A stretch of 64,000 bases of DNA from Psychroflexus sediminis (lineage in GTDB: Bacteria; Bacteroidota; Bacteroidia; Flavobacteriales; Flavobacteriaceae): positions 39,856 to 103,855 of the forward strand of contig NZ_FNCW01000011.1 in assembly GCF_900099815.1 (NCBI RefSeq), read 5' to 3'. The position numbers were made by a program, and so were the translations under genes. Shown here one piece after another: positions 1 to 8,144 of this stretch (its first letter is position 1; each line of letters begins with the position of its first letter). The notes below the pieces were generated by a model, which saw nothing but the letters and a program-made list of their open reading frames with translations, did not search any database and had not been told where the DNA came from.

Positions 1-398
1 CGATCGCCCTCAATGGCATATTCAATTCGTCTAAACACCATTTCCATAAAAATGGTTTGCGGACAAATCCAGCCACAGAAAATTCGTCCAAAAGCAACGG
101 TAAAAAGAGCGATAAAAATCACTCCGATAAGCAAAGCAATGACAAACAAATAGAAATCCTGAGGCCAAAAAGGAAAGCCAAAGATGTTGAATTTCCGTTC
201 TAAAATATTAAAAAGCAAAAACTGATGGCCATTGATTTTTATAAAAGGCGCGGCAAACAGGAAAAGCAACAGGAAATAACTGACGTATTTTCTGTATTTG
301 TAGAAGATGCCATGAGGTTTTTTAGGATATACCCAGGAACGTTTCCCTTCCTGGTCCAAAGTACCAATGCTATCTCTAAATTTTTCCTGATTATCCAC
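1..398 (-). CDS. ccoG: CcoG (RdxA/FixG-type) cbb3 oxidase accessory protein, partial
   Basis: Only the first 132 codons are present; the C-terminal part, including the usual ferredoxin clusters, lies beyond the left edge. The start is a GTG directly after an in-frame TAA, 20 bases downstream of ccoP; no ATG is available. The visible part has a soluble N-terminus with W-V-Y-P-K-K-P (residues 22-27), a membrane segment at about 41-52, a second at about 84-104, and the family hallmark FCGWICPQT at 107-115 with Cys108 and Cys112. CcoG is a membrane iron-sulfur protein that reduces copper during assembly of cbb3 oxidase. It is the last visible gene of the ccoS-NO-Q-P-G run. Family assignment is very secure. 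Confidence 0.93.
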   Translation of the reverse strand, partial: MDNQEKFRDSIGTLDQEGKRSWVYPKKPHGIFYKYRKYVSYFLLLFLFAAPFIKINGHQFLLFNILERKFNIFGFPFWPQDFYLFVIALLIGVIFIALFTVAFGRIFCGWICPQTIFMEMVFRRIEYAIEGD

Positions 399-418
399 TT
401 ATTCTCTGTTTTATAAAT

Positions 419-1309
419 TTACTCCGTCGTTTCTTCAGTCCAAACTTCCCCTTCAGGTTCCTTTGGCTCAGCCGGCATGGTCCCCTGAAGTGAGAGTACA
501 TAACTCGCTACCTGCTGAAGTTCTGAAGGCTCAAAATCATTTTTCCAGGACACCATCCCTTTCCCGGGCCGTCCCCCTTCCAGCAGAGTTCGGTATACAT
601 TTTTGATACCACCGCCTAGAATCCAATACTCATCGGTAAGGTTTGGCCCGATTCCTCCGCCTGCATCCATTTTATGACAAGCCACGCAATTATTCATGAA
701 GATCTGTTTACCAGCTTCTAAGTCTGAGGGCTCGGCCATCAGAGATACCGTTTCCACTGTAACTAAATCTTTGGCGGTTTCTTTATAACGCGCTATATCA
801 ATTTCTGCCTGAGCGACTTCGGCTTTGAACTCTTCAACTTGGGTTTCCCCATCAAAAATGTGATATCTCGCCATGTAAATAAATGCAAAAACAATAGACG
901 CATAAAAACTATACAGCCACCAGGGTGGTAGTTTGTTGTCCAGCTCTCGAATACCATCGTAGTTGTGATCCAGCTCAATTTCATCTTCTTCTTCAACAGG
1001 TTTTGAGCGGGTTAAAAGTTCTGGAAGTTTTTCTAGTTTAGCCTTTAATTGCTCTCCGAGTTTATGTTCTGAAGCCAGAAATTTTTCTTGTTTTTCTTCT
1101 GAAAGTGATCTGAGCAAAGTAAACCGAAGGGCTGCAACGGAAACTTCTACAGCGACAGCTATCAAAAATATTAAACCGATAAAAATCAGGGTTTTAGGGT
1201 ATTCTAAAACAGCCCATTGTCCCGGTTCTGTTTCAAAAAGAAGTTCAACGCCTCCCCAGGCTATTGCCGGCAAAGCTATAATTCTGAAAATGGATGCTAG
1301 ATTTCTCAT
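419..1309 (-). CDS. ccoP: cbb3-type cytochrome c oxidase subunit III, monoheme
   Basis: A 296-residue membrane-anchored cytochrome c that passes electrons to the catalytic subunit of cbb3 oxidase. Two hydrophobic N-terminal segments (about 10-25 and 38-62) are followed by a charged coil, a third membrane segment near 130-148 preceded by NKLPPWW, and one periplasmic cytochrome c domain with CVACH at 208-212 and the likely axial Met252 in GKGMVSW. There is only one CXXCH. Proteobacterial CcoP is diheme, so this is the monoheme form. The start ATG overlaps the ccoQ end by 4 bases (ATGA), which supports translational coupling. Confidence 0.95.
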   Translation of the reverse strand: MRNLASIFRIIALPAIAWGGVELLFETEPGQWAVLEYPKTLIFIGLIFLIAVAVEVSVAALRFTLLRSLSEEKQEKFLASEHKLGEQLKAKLEKLPELLTRSKPVEEEDEIELDHNYDGIRELDNKLPPWWLYSFYASIVFAFIYMARYHIFDGETQVEEFKAEVAQAEIDIARYKETAKDLVTVETVSLMAEPSDLEAGKQIFMNNCVACHKMDAGGGIGPNLTDEYWILGGGIKNVYRTLLEGGRPGKGMVSWKNDFEPSELQQVASYVLSLQGTMPAEPKEPEGEVWTEETTE

Positions 1310-1491
1310 AATTCGGTGTCGTTTTTAGAATCTAAGGGAATTTGGCTCACCTCGTTCACATAGTCTTTTTTGGCGGTGAATACCCACCAAAAAAGCACTA
1401 CAAAAAAGAGGAAAAAAATAAGCAGGGAAATAATAGGGTAAATTTCTATCCCTTCTATCGTTTCCATATGTCCTTTTATAAATTTCAACAT
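1306..1491 (-). CDS. ccoQ: CcoQ-like small cbb3 oxidase subunit
   Basis: A 61-residue single-span membrane protein with a hydrophobic helix at about 20-40 (IISLLIFFLFFVVLFWW) and a polar tail. Size, topology and position between ccoNO and ccoP identify it as the CcoQ/FixQ equivalent, which stabilises the oxidase. Sequence motifs are minimal, so the call rests on context. The Met at residue 9 is an alternative start. Its end overlaps ccoP by 4 bases, and an 11-base gap separates it from ccoNO. Confidence 0.8.
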   Translation of the reverse strand: MLKFIKGHMETIEGIEIYPIISLLIFFLFFVVLFWWVFTAKKDYVNEVSQIPLDSKNDTEL

Positions 1492-1502
1492 AATTCAAAA
1501 AT

Positions 1503-3698
1503 TTAGTTAGAAGTGGTAGCTTCTTCGTTAGTCTTTATTTTGATATCCGTACCCAGTCTTTGCAAGTAGGCGATAAGGGCTACAATTTCCCGGTTTTTCA
1601 TCTCTACAAAGTCCAGGTTGTTTTCCTCTGCATAAATTTTATCGGCTTCATAAGCTCTTACAAAATCCGGATCTTTATAAAGGTTATCCTGAATCTCGCT
1701 GCCCTGAGCCAGCATAGACGCCTGCGCATTTTCTATTTCTTCTTCAGAATAAGGCACTCCCAAATCTGCCATGGTTTGCATCTTATCTTCTGTGTTTGAC
1801 TTATCCAGTTTGCTTTTGATTATCCAGGAGTAATTTGGCATGATAGACCCGGGAGAAGTACTTTGAGGATCGTATAAATGCTTGAAATGCCAGCTGTCTG
1901 TATATTTCCCGCCAACTCTTAGTAAATCCGGCCCTGTGCGCTTACTTCCCCATAAAAATGGTCTGTCGTAAACAAACTCACCAGCTTTAGCATAAGGCCC
2001 ATAGCGTTCCACTTCGCTTCGGAAGGGTCTTACCATTTGAGAGTGACACCCAACACAGCCTTCTCTTATATAAAGATCCCGGCCTTCCAATTCCAGTGGC
2101 GTATAGGGCTTAACTGTTGTAATGGTTGGAATATTGGACTTCACCAGAAGTGTAGGTATAATCTGAACAATTCCTCCAATAAGTATAGCTATGGTGGCCA
2201 GAATCGTTAGTTGAATTGGTTTTCTTTCCAACCAGGAGTGAAATTTTTCTCCTTTTTTTCGTTTACCTCCACGGCTTAAAGCGGCAGCTTCTGCCAGCTC
2301 ATCCTCAACTTTGGAACCAGACCTGGCTGTTCTGATCACGTTATAAATCATTACAAAAGTTCCCAATATATAAAGACTACCTCCTATAGCTCTCATCCAG
2401 TACATCGGCATAATTTCAGTAACTGTTTCCAGGAAATTTCCGTAGACCAAACTTCCATTTGGGTTGAACTGCTTCCACATGGAGGCCTGTAAAAAACCAG
2501 CTACATACATTGGTAAGGCATACATCACTATACCCAGAGTCCCTAACCAAAAGTGAACATTAGCCAGTCCTGTAGAGAATAATCTGGTTTTAAACAAACG
2601 CGGAACAAGCCAGTAAACCATACCAAACGTAAGGAATCCATTCCAGGCCAAAGCTCCAACGTGAACGTGAGCGATAATCCAGTCTGTAAAGTGTGCAATG
2701 GCATTTACGTTTTTAAGAGACAGCATGGGTCCTTCAAAAGTGGCCATACCATACCCCGTAATAGCGACTACAAAAAACTTAAGAACAGGGTCTGTTCTTA
2801 CTTTATCCCAGGCTCCACGAAGGGTTAAAAGTCCGTTGATCATCCCACCCCAGGAGGGCATCAGTAACATGACAGAAAAGGTGACACCAAGATTTTGAGC
2901 CCAGTCCGGCAAAGCGGTGTAAAGCAGGTGATGAGGCCCCGCCCAGATGTATATGAAGATTAATGACCAGAAGTGAATAATCGATAATTTATAGGAATAG
3001 ATAGGCCTGTTAGCAGCTTTAGGTACAAAATAGTACATCAGCCCCAGGAATGGCGTCGTTAAGAAAAAGGCTACAGCATTGTGCCCGTACCACCATTGTA
3101 CCAAAGCATCCTGAACGCCGGCGTAGGCGGAGTAACTCTTAAACAAATTGACCGGTAAGGCCAGACTATTAAAAATATGAAGTACGGCAACCGTTATAAA
3201 AGTGGCGATATAAAACCAAATCGCAACATACAAGTGGCGCTGACGTCTTCTTAAGATGGTACCGATAAGGTTCCAGCCAAACACAACCCAAACTACAGCG
3301 ATCAAAATATCGATAGGCCATTCAAGTTCAGCATATTCCTTGGAACTTGTAAAACCAAGGGGCAGCGTAATTGCTGCCAGAACAATGATCAGTTGCCATC
3401 CCCAAAAGTTGATTTTACTAAGGGCATCACTAAACATCCTGGCTTTTAATAAACGCTGCGTGGAATAATATACTCCGGCAAAGATGGCATTCCCCACAAA
3501 AGCAAAAATGACAGCATTGGTATGTAAGGGTCTTAACCTGCCAAAACTCAACCAGGAAATACCGTCGGTGACATTGGGAAAAATGAACATAAATGCCAGT
3601 AAAAGGCCAACAGACATTCCAACAACACCCCAAATGATGGTGGCATAGAGGAAGTTTTTTACGATTTTATTATCGTAATGAAATTGCTGTAACTCCAT
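1503..3698 (-). CDS. ccoNO: Fused cbb3 oxidase subunits I and II (CcoN-CcoO)
   Basis: A 731-residue fusion of the haem-copper catalytic subunit and the monoheme cytochrome subunit, which reduces O2 to water at the inner membrane. The CcoN part (about 1-460, a dozen membrane helices) shows the haem and CuB histidines: His59, His206, His256-His257 and His344/His346. A basic linker (about 475-492) leads to a membrane anchor and the CcoO cytochrome c domain with CVGCH at 548-552 and a Met ligand in SIMPNYSW near 616. Separate ccoN and ccoO genes are usual in Proteobacteria; the fusion is typical of Bacteroidota. It lies 2 bases after ccoS and is clearly co-transcribed with it. Confidence 0.97.
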   Translation of the reverse strand: MELQQFHYDNKIVKNFLYATIIWGVVGMSVGLLLAFMFIFPNVTDGISWLSFGRLRPLHTNAVIFAFVGNAIFAGVYYSTQRLLKARMFSDALSKINFWGWQLIIVLAAITLPLGFTSSKEYAELEWPIDILIAVVWVVFGWNLIGTILRRRQRHLYVAIWFYIATFITVAVLHIFNSLALPVNLFKSYSAYAGVQDALVQWWYGHNAVAFFLTTPFLGLMYYFVPKAANRPIYSYKLSIIHFWSLIFIYIWAGPHHLLYTALPDWAQNLGVTFSVMLLMPSWGGMINGLLTLRGAWDKVRTDPVLKFFVVAITGYGMATFEGPMLSLKNVNAIAHFTDWIIAHVHVGALAWNGFLTFGMVYWLVPRLFKTRLFSTGLANVHFWLGTLGIVMYALPMYVAGFLQASMWKQFNPNGSLVYGNFLETVTEIMPMYWMRAIGGSLYILGTFVMIYNVIRTARSGSKVEDELAEAAALSRGGKRKKGEKFHSWLERKPIQLTILATIAILIGGIVQIIPTLLVKSNIPTITTVKPYTPLELEGRDLYIREGCVGCHSQMVRPFRSEVERYGPYAKAGEFVYDRPFLWGSKRTGPDLLRVGGKYTDSWHFKHLYDPQSTSPGSIMPNYSWIIKSKLDKSNTEDKMQTMADLGVPYSEEEIENAQASMLAQGSEIQDNLYKDPDFVRAYEADKIYAEENNLDFVEMKNREIVALIAYLQRLGTDIKIKTNEEATTSN

Positions 3699-3700
3699 AG

Positions 3701-3904
3701 TTAAGATTGTTTTGGTTGATTGTTTGAATTTTCTTTTGATTGATCATCTCCTTTTTCTTTTACCAGTTCATCGTCGAAAAGCATTCTAACTGATGGTGTG
3801 TAATCATCGTCGAATTGACCTTTTTTGACAGAAAAAATAAAAAGCCCTAAAAAGACTAGAGCAACAAGAATACTGATAGCGAGAAGTCCGTAAATGACGT
3901 TCAT
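3701..3904 (-). CDS. ccoS: cbb3 oxidase maturation protein CcoS
   Basis: A 67-residue protein with one N-terminal membrane helix (about 4-27) followed by KKGQFDD, the pattern of CcoS, which is needed for haem and copper insertion into cbb3 oxidase. The acidic, Gln/Asn-rich C-terminus is variable in the family. It is the first gene of the oxidase operon. A -7 element lies just upstream at 3919-3926 and an inverted repeat at 3949-3962. Confidence 0.92.
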   Translation of the reverse strand: MNVIYGLLAISILVALVFLGLFIFSVKKGQFDDDYTPSVRMLFDDELVKEKGDDQSKENSNNQPKQS

Positions 3905-3918
3905 GAATTATTTTTGTT

Positions 3919-3962
3919 CAAAATTAGCTGTGTAGACTTCCTTAAAAAATGACCTTAGTCAT
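3919..3962 (-). promoter_or_regulatory. ccoS operon promoter with CRP/FNR-like palindrome
   Basis: Read on the minus strand, TAATTTTG at 3926-3919 matches the Bacteroidota -7 consensus TAnnTTTG. Centred 29.5 bases upstream of its first base is the perfect palindrome ATGAC-CTTA-GTCAT (3949-3962), which has the TGA-N6-TCA core of CRP/FNR-family sites. This places the site near -41.5 from the expected transcription start, the classic activator position. The regulator is inferred. Confidence 0.6.
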
Positions 3963-3974
3963 ATTTACAAAGTT

Positions 3975-6356
3975 TTATTTATTAAGAATAGGTTTAGAAA
4001 TGTATTGTGTAGCCAAAGTGGTGAAAATCACAATGGATATGGAGCTCAAAGGCATCAATATAGCAGCGATGACAGGCTGAAGCTGTCCTGTGAGTGCAAA
4101 ATAAAGGCCCACGACATTATAGAGGAAAGAAAATATAAATCCGAATTTGATGATTTGAATTCCTTTTTTAGTGATTTCTACATACCGGTCTAGTTTATAA
4201 AATTCTGAAGCATCCATAATAGCATCACAGGCGGGAGAAAAGACATTGACGTTTTCTGAAATAGCAATGCCTATATCGGCTTGTTTCAAAGCTCCGGCAT
4301 CATTCAAACCGTCCCCAACCATGGCAACATGTTTATTTTCGGATTGAATTTTCTCTATCAGACGCATTTTGGAATCTGGTTTCTGATTGAAAAACATCTG
4401 CGTGGTTTTAGGTAACATTTTGGTAAGCACCGGCTTCTCCCCTTCGTTATCTCCTGAAAGGATAATCAGTTTATAATGAGTATCCAGAGACTGAAATAAG
4501 GATTCCACTCCTTTCCTGTAAATCGTTTCAAATTTAAATTTGCCTAGATAGTTTTCATCTTTGCTGACGTGAACCGCTGTGGCTAACGTTGAATCGTCTA
4601 CATGATTGGCCACGAATTTTGCGGAACCCAGCCTGTAAGTATGATCGTTGTAAGACGAGATAATGCCTTCGCCGAGATGTTCTTCAAAAGTTTCAGAATC
4701 CTGAATATTCTGACTGCTCAAAAAGGAATAGAGCTCCCTGCTTAACGGATGGTTGGAATTCCTGAAAGAGTTTTTCAGAACCATTTTATCTTCTTCACTC
4801 AGGGTTAGACCCGAATAGGAAATATCGCTTTTCTTATTGGTCGTAAGCGTTCCTGTTTTATCAAACACAAACACATCCAGGTCCGCCATTTGTTCCAGGA
4901 CATTGGTATTTTTGAGGTAAAATCCATTTTTGCCAAAAATCCTCAGTAAGTTCCCCATAGCAAAAGGCGTGGCCAGAGCTATGGCACACGGACAGGCAAT
5001 GATAAGTACGGCGGTAAATACATTTAAAGCAAGACTTGCATCATAAAACAACCAAAACAACAAACCGGAAAAGGCAATGCTTAAAACAGCAATTGTAAAT
5101 TTTTTACTGATTTTATCGATAAGACTTTGAAATTTTGGATTGTAATCTTTTTGAAATACGTCATTACTCCACAACTGAGTCAAATAGCTTTGTTCCACTG
5201 ACTTTTCTGCTATAATTTCAACAGCGTTCCCTCTTTGTTTACCTCCAGCATATACTTTATCTCCGGAAACTTTAGTTACCAGCTTGGCTTCACCGGTTAC
5301 AAAACTGTAATCAATTTCTGCTGAAGCTGACATCAAAATCCCATCTACAGGGAGTAATTCCCGGTTTCTAATTAAAAGCCGGTCTCCTCTCTCAATGTCA
5401 TAAACCTGCGTATTCTCCTCTTTCCCTTCAGCATTTATCTTCGTGACGGCTATGGGGAAATACGATTTATAATCCCTCTCAAAAGACATAAACTTATAGG
5501 TCTTCTGCTGAACGATTTTACCTAAAAGTAAAAAGAAGACTAGTCCTGTAAGGCTATCGAAAAAACCAGAGCCTAAATTGAAAACAATATCAACTGTGCT
5601 TCTTACAAACAAAACAGTAATTCCTAAAGCTATAGGAATGTCAATATTAAGGATTCCGCTTTTCAGGCCTTTGATGGCAGATTTAAAATAATCTCGTCCT
5701 GCATAAAAAACGACAGGTAAGCTAAAGAAAAACATAAGCCATCTGAAGACAGGCTTATACTGCTCCAGCCAATATTCTGAAACTTCAAAATATTCGGGAA
5801 AACTTAAAAACATCACGTTGCCAAACGCAAAACCAGCAATGCCTATTTTATAAACCAAACTCCTGTCTATGCTTTTTGGAGCCTGTCCATAATTTTCTAA
5901 GCTTATGTAAGGCTCATAGCCTATTCTCGACATAAGTTCGACTAACTGCCTAAGAGAAAACTCATCGGTTTTATATGTGATGCTTACTTTTTTCTTAGGG
6001 AAATCTACCTGAGAAGATATAACCTGTGTATTCAATTTGTGAAGGTTTTCCAAAACCCAGATACAGGAGCTACAATGAATATGCGGTATGTAAAGTGTCA
6101 CAATCTCAGTGGAATCTTCCTGAAAGTCAATCAGCTTCTCAACAATGTCTGACTTATCCAAATAGTCATATTTTCCGTTGATGTCGATTGGAGTAGCCCC
6201 AGGATTTTTTTCTAAATCATAATAACAGGTCAAATCGTTTTCAGAAAAAATTTCAAAAACTGTTTTACATCCATTGCAGCAAAACAATTTATCATCGTGA
6301 TAAATTTTGGTCGTTGAGCAATCGTCACCGCAGTGAAAGCATTTGGTTATTGACAT
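3975..6356 (-). CDS. ccoI: Copper-translocating P-type ATPase for cbb3 oxidase assembly (CcoI/FixI)
   Basis: A 793-residue heavy-metal P1B ATPase. From the N-terminus it shows a Cys-rich metal-binding domain (CFHCGDDC and CCNGC), an HMA domain with HCSSC, membrane helices with the CPC ion-binding motif (ACPCAIALATP), the phosphorylation motif FDKTGTLT, and the hinge VGDGLND. Position directly upstream of ccoS argues for copper delivery to the oxidase rather than general copper resistance. The ATG at 6356 is preferred over an in-frame TTG at 6377, because that TTG falls inside the probable -7 box. Confidence 0.93.
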   Translation of the reverse strand: MSITKCFHCGDDCSTTKIYHDDKLFCCNGCKTVFEIFSENDLTCYYDLEKNPGATPIDINGKYDYLDKSDIVEKLIDFQEDSTEIVTLYIPHIHCSSCIWVLENLHKLNTQVISSQVDFPKKKVSITYKTDEFSLRQLVELMSRIGYEPYISLENYGQAPKSIDRSLVYKIGIAGFAFGNVMFLSFPEYFEVSEYWLEQYKPVFRWLMFFFSLPVVFYAGRDYFKSAIKGLKSGILNIDIPIALGITVLFVRSTVDIVFNLGSGFFDSLTGLVFFLLLGKIVQQKTYKFMSFERDYKSYFPIAVTKINAEGKEENTQVYDIERGDRLLIRNRELLPVDGILMSASAEIDYSFVTGEAKLVTKVSGDKVYAGGKQRGNAVEIIAEKSVEQSYLTQLWSNDVFQKDYNPKFQSLIDKISKKFTIAVLSIAFSGLLFWLFYDASLALNVFTAVLIIACPCAIALATPFAMGNLLRIFGKNGFYLKNTNVLEQMADLDVFVFDKTGTLTTNKKSDISYSGLTLSEEDKMVLKNSFRNSNHPLSRELYSFLSSQNIQDSETFEEHLGEGIISSYNDHTYRLGSAKFVANHVDDSTLATAVHVSKDENYLGKFKFETIYRKGVESLFQSLDTHYKLIILSGDNEGEKPVLTKMLPKTTQMFFNQKPDSKMRLIEKIQSENKHVAMVGDGLNDAGALKQADIGIAISENVNVFSPACDAIMDASEFYKLDRYVEITKKGIQIIKFGFIFSFLYNVVGLYFALTGQLQPVIAAILMPLSSISIVIFTTLATQYISKPILNK

Positions 6357-6374
6357 GAAATGATATTGGTATGG

Positions 6375-6417
6375 CAAAAATCTGACAGTTTATACCGATT
6401 AAAAATGATATGTATCA
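6375..6417 (-). promoter_or_regulatory. ccoI promoter with CRP/FNR-like palindrome
   Basis: On the minus strand GATTTTTG (6382-6375) differs from the TAnnTTTG -7 consensus at one base. The perfect palindrome TGAT-ATGT-ATCA (6406-6417) is centred 29.5 bases upstream, exactly the spacing seen before ccoS. TGAT-N4-ATCA is the core of the FNR box. A low-oxygen activator of the CRP/FNR family is the likely ligand; that is inference. Confidence 0.6.
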
Positions 6418-6446
6418 GTTCTAATGATATTGGAGCAATAAGTTTA

Positions 6447-6454
6447 TATCTTTG
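6447..6454 (+). promoter_or_regulatory. -7 promoter element for the gene at 6476
   Basis: TATCTTTG matches TAnnTTTG exactly. No good -33 element is seen at 19 bases. It lies 22 bases before the ATG at 6476 and argues against a longer protein starting at the TTG at 6452. Confidence 0.45.
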
Positions 6455-6475
6455 TGGCAGTTAATAAGATATCTC

Positions 6476-7030
6476 ATGAAAATTCTTTTAAACGCCTTCA
6501 TAGGCCTTGCAATAACTCTGTCCAGCTTTGGTCAAACCTGGCTGGATAACTCCTGTCCCATTAAAGAAAAAATTTCGAATGAGGAGTACGCCTCTAAAAA
6601 GCCTAATAATGTGCTTAGCCTTATTATCAATCAAGAAGGTAAGCTACTGCTAAATGGTAAAAGGAATGAAGGAATGTCTGAAATACAATTCAAAGAATTT
6701 ATTTATGATTTTTTGACCAACCCTTCAGATCACAAAGCAAAAGCAGATTCACCTAAACAAGCCATTATAGCTTTAGGGTCTTATGGAGAGCATGATTCTT
6801 ATAATTTAATTCTGAAATATGTAAGAGAAGTGTATCTATACGTTTGGGATACAGCTGCGGAAGAAAGGTATAATACTATTTATATGAATCTGGATTGTAA
6901 ACAGAGAGAAAAAGTTAGAAAACAAGGTTTTCCTTACAAGGTACTGGAATTAAATCATGGAGAGGATGAGAAAAAACCCAGTTTTTCCCCAGGTGTCCCC
7001 TCTTTTAGTGGTGATGTAAAGGATAATTAA
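6476..7030 (+). CDS. Secreted protein of unknown function
   Basis: A protein of 184 residues with a clear signal peptide (MKILLNAFIGLAITLSSFGQ, cleavage near residue 20). The mature part has a segment rich in charged residues, a moderately conserved-looking core with KQAIIALGSYGEHDSYN, and a short polar tail rich in Pro and Ser. The N-terminal core resembles the periplasmic part of ExbD/TolR-like proteins (VLSLIINQEGKLLLNG), but there is no membrane anchor of that kind and the match is weak. It ends in a 4-base convergent overlap with the lipoprotein gene on the other strand. Function unknown. Confidence 0.7.
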   Translation: MKILLNAFIGLAITLSSFGQTWLDNSCPIKEKISNEEYASKKPNNVLSLIINQEGKLLLNGKRNEGMSEIQFKEFIYDFLTNPSDHKAKADSPKQAIIALGSYGEHDSYNLILKYVREVYLYVWDTAAEERYNTIYMNLDCKQREKVRKQGFPYKVLELNHGEDEKKPSFSPGVPSFSGDVKDN

Positions 7031-7506
7031 ATTTTCACATCAACAATATTAAAAACATGGCTACTTTCAGAATCTATTTCTAAATGCAGCGATATATAAT
7101 CATCCAAATTGACGAGCTGTAATTCCCCGTGTTTGATGTGCTTAAAGCCCTCATCGGCAGTACCACCCAATTTACCATAAATAACTTTTTGATTTTGTAA
7201 ACTATGGTTTTTGGAGTGAATTTCCTTAAATCGGGATGGAATCTGAAGATAGATTTCTTCCTTATAATCACTAAGTTTTTTGTCTTTAAATTGAATGAAA
7301 ATCACTTGAAAATTTAAATCCTCTTCAAAGGAAATTTCTAAAATCCCCTCAGAATTTTCACTTATAATTAATTTTGTTTCTTTCAAAACCTGAACTTCAC
7401 AATCGCCATTGTTAGGACAATCTTGAAGAAGAGGCATATCAGTTTGAGCACTTTTACAGGCAACCAGCATAAAAAGCAACATTAGGCTTTGGTATTTCAT
7501 CATCAT
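7027..7506 (-). CDS. Small lipoprotein of unknown function
   Basis: A 159-residue protein with a lipoprotein signal: a hydrophobic stretch followed by MLVAC, the modified Cys falling at about residue 17. Three consecutive ATG codons (7506, 7503, 7500) could each start it. The mature part is rich in beta-prone segments and has two further Cys (DCPNNGDC) soon after the lipid site. No family was recognised. It is transcribed towards and overlaps the preceding secreted-protein gene by 4 bases. Confidence 0.7.
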   Translation of the reverse strand: MMMKYQSLMLLFMLVACKSAQTDMPLLQDCPNNGDCEVQVLKETKLIISENSEGILEISFEEDLNFQVIFIQFKDKKLSDYKEEIYLQIPSRFKEIHSKNHSLQNQKVIYGKLGGTADEGFKHIKHGELQLVNLDDYISLHLEIDSESSHVFNIVDVKI

Positions 7507-7661
7507 CTACTTCAATTTCCTGCAAATTAAAGCATACCTGTTTCAGGTAAATATCATATAAAGAATTATTTATCACTTTTGAAGGCTAAAAAGCTTTAAT
7601 AATAACTTTTGTTTAACTCCAAAGATAATTCATTAAACATTTAAATAATTATTTTTGAACC

Positions 7662-8126
7662 ATGATATATGAAATCAACACCCGTCAAAAATTACCAATC
7701 AACAAGCAGGAAGCTTGGGAATTTCTGTCGGATCCCAAAAACCTTCAAGAAATCATGCCTGATGATATGGGTTTTGAAATCTTGTCTGGAGCAGATAGAA
7801 AGATGTATACCGGCCAGTTAATACAATATAATGTAACTCCCTTACCTGGTTTTACTACCAAGTGGGTTACGGAGATTACACATGTAGAGAAGCTCAGTTA
7901 TTTTGTTGACATACAACTTTACGGCCCTTATGCCCTATGGCATCACAAACACTTTATTCACGAAATTGAAGGTGGCGTTGAGGTTGAAGATTTGGTTCAT
8001 TACAAGATACCCTTTGGAGCTTTGGGACGACTGATGCATCCACTACTCGTTAAACCAAAATTGAATAAAATTTTTAAAGCCAGAGAGGCTAAAATGGTCG
8101 AAAAGTTCGGTCATTTTGAAAATTAA
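7662..8126 (+). CDS. SRPBCC (START-like) ligand-binding protein
   Basis: A 154-residue single-domain protein of the SRPBCC helix-grip superfamily. Hallmarks are the N-terminal strand ending in a basic residue, the helix AWEFLSDPKNLQEIMP (about 20-35), PYALWHHKHFIHEI near 101-114, and a C-terminal amphipathic helix. Members bind hydrophobic ligands; some are annotated as cell-division-inhibitor-like or cyclase-like, and no enzymatic residue can be assigned here. It is followed 18 bases later by an SDR gene and then two photolyase homologues, an association known in several marine bacteria. A TATTTTTG element ends only 5 bases before the ATG, so the transcript may be almost leaderless. Confidence 0.85.
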   Translation: MIYEINTRQKLPINKQEAWEFLSDPKNLQEIMPDDMGFEILSGADRKMYTGQLIQYNVTPLPGFTTKWVTEITHVEKLSYFVDIQLYGPYALWHHKHFIHEIEGGVEVEDLVHYKIPFGALGRLMHPLLVKPKLNKIFKAREAKMVEKFGHFEN

Positions 8127-8144
8127 ATACATAAATAATTAATT

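Noticed and set aside
225..416. Plus-strand 63-codon frame at the left edge
   Set aside because: It is antisense to ccoG, whose FCGWICPQT motif fixes the real coding strand.
7662..7669. Promoter for the SRPBCC gene from TATTTTTG at 7650-7657
   Set aside because: The -7 match is exact but no -33 element is at the right distance and the start would be almost leaderless; not listed as a separate feature.
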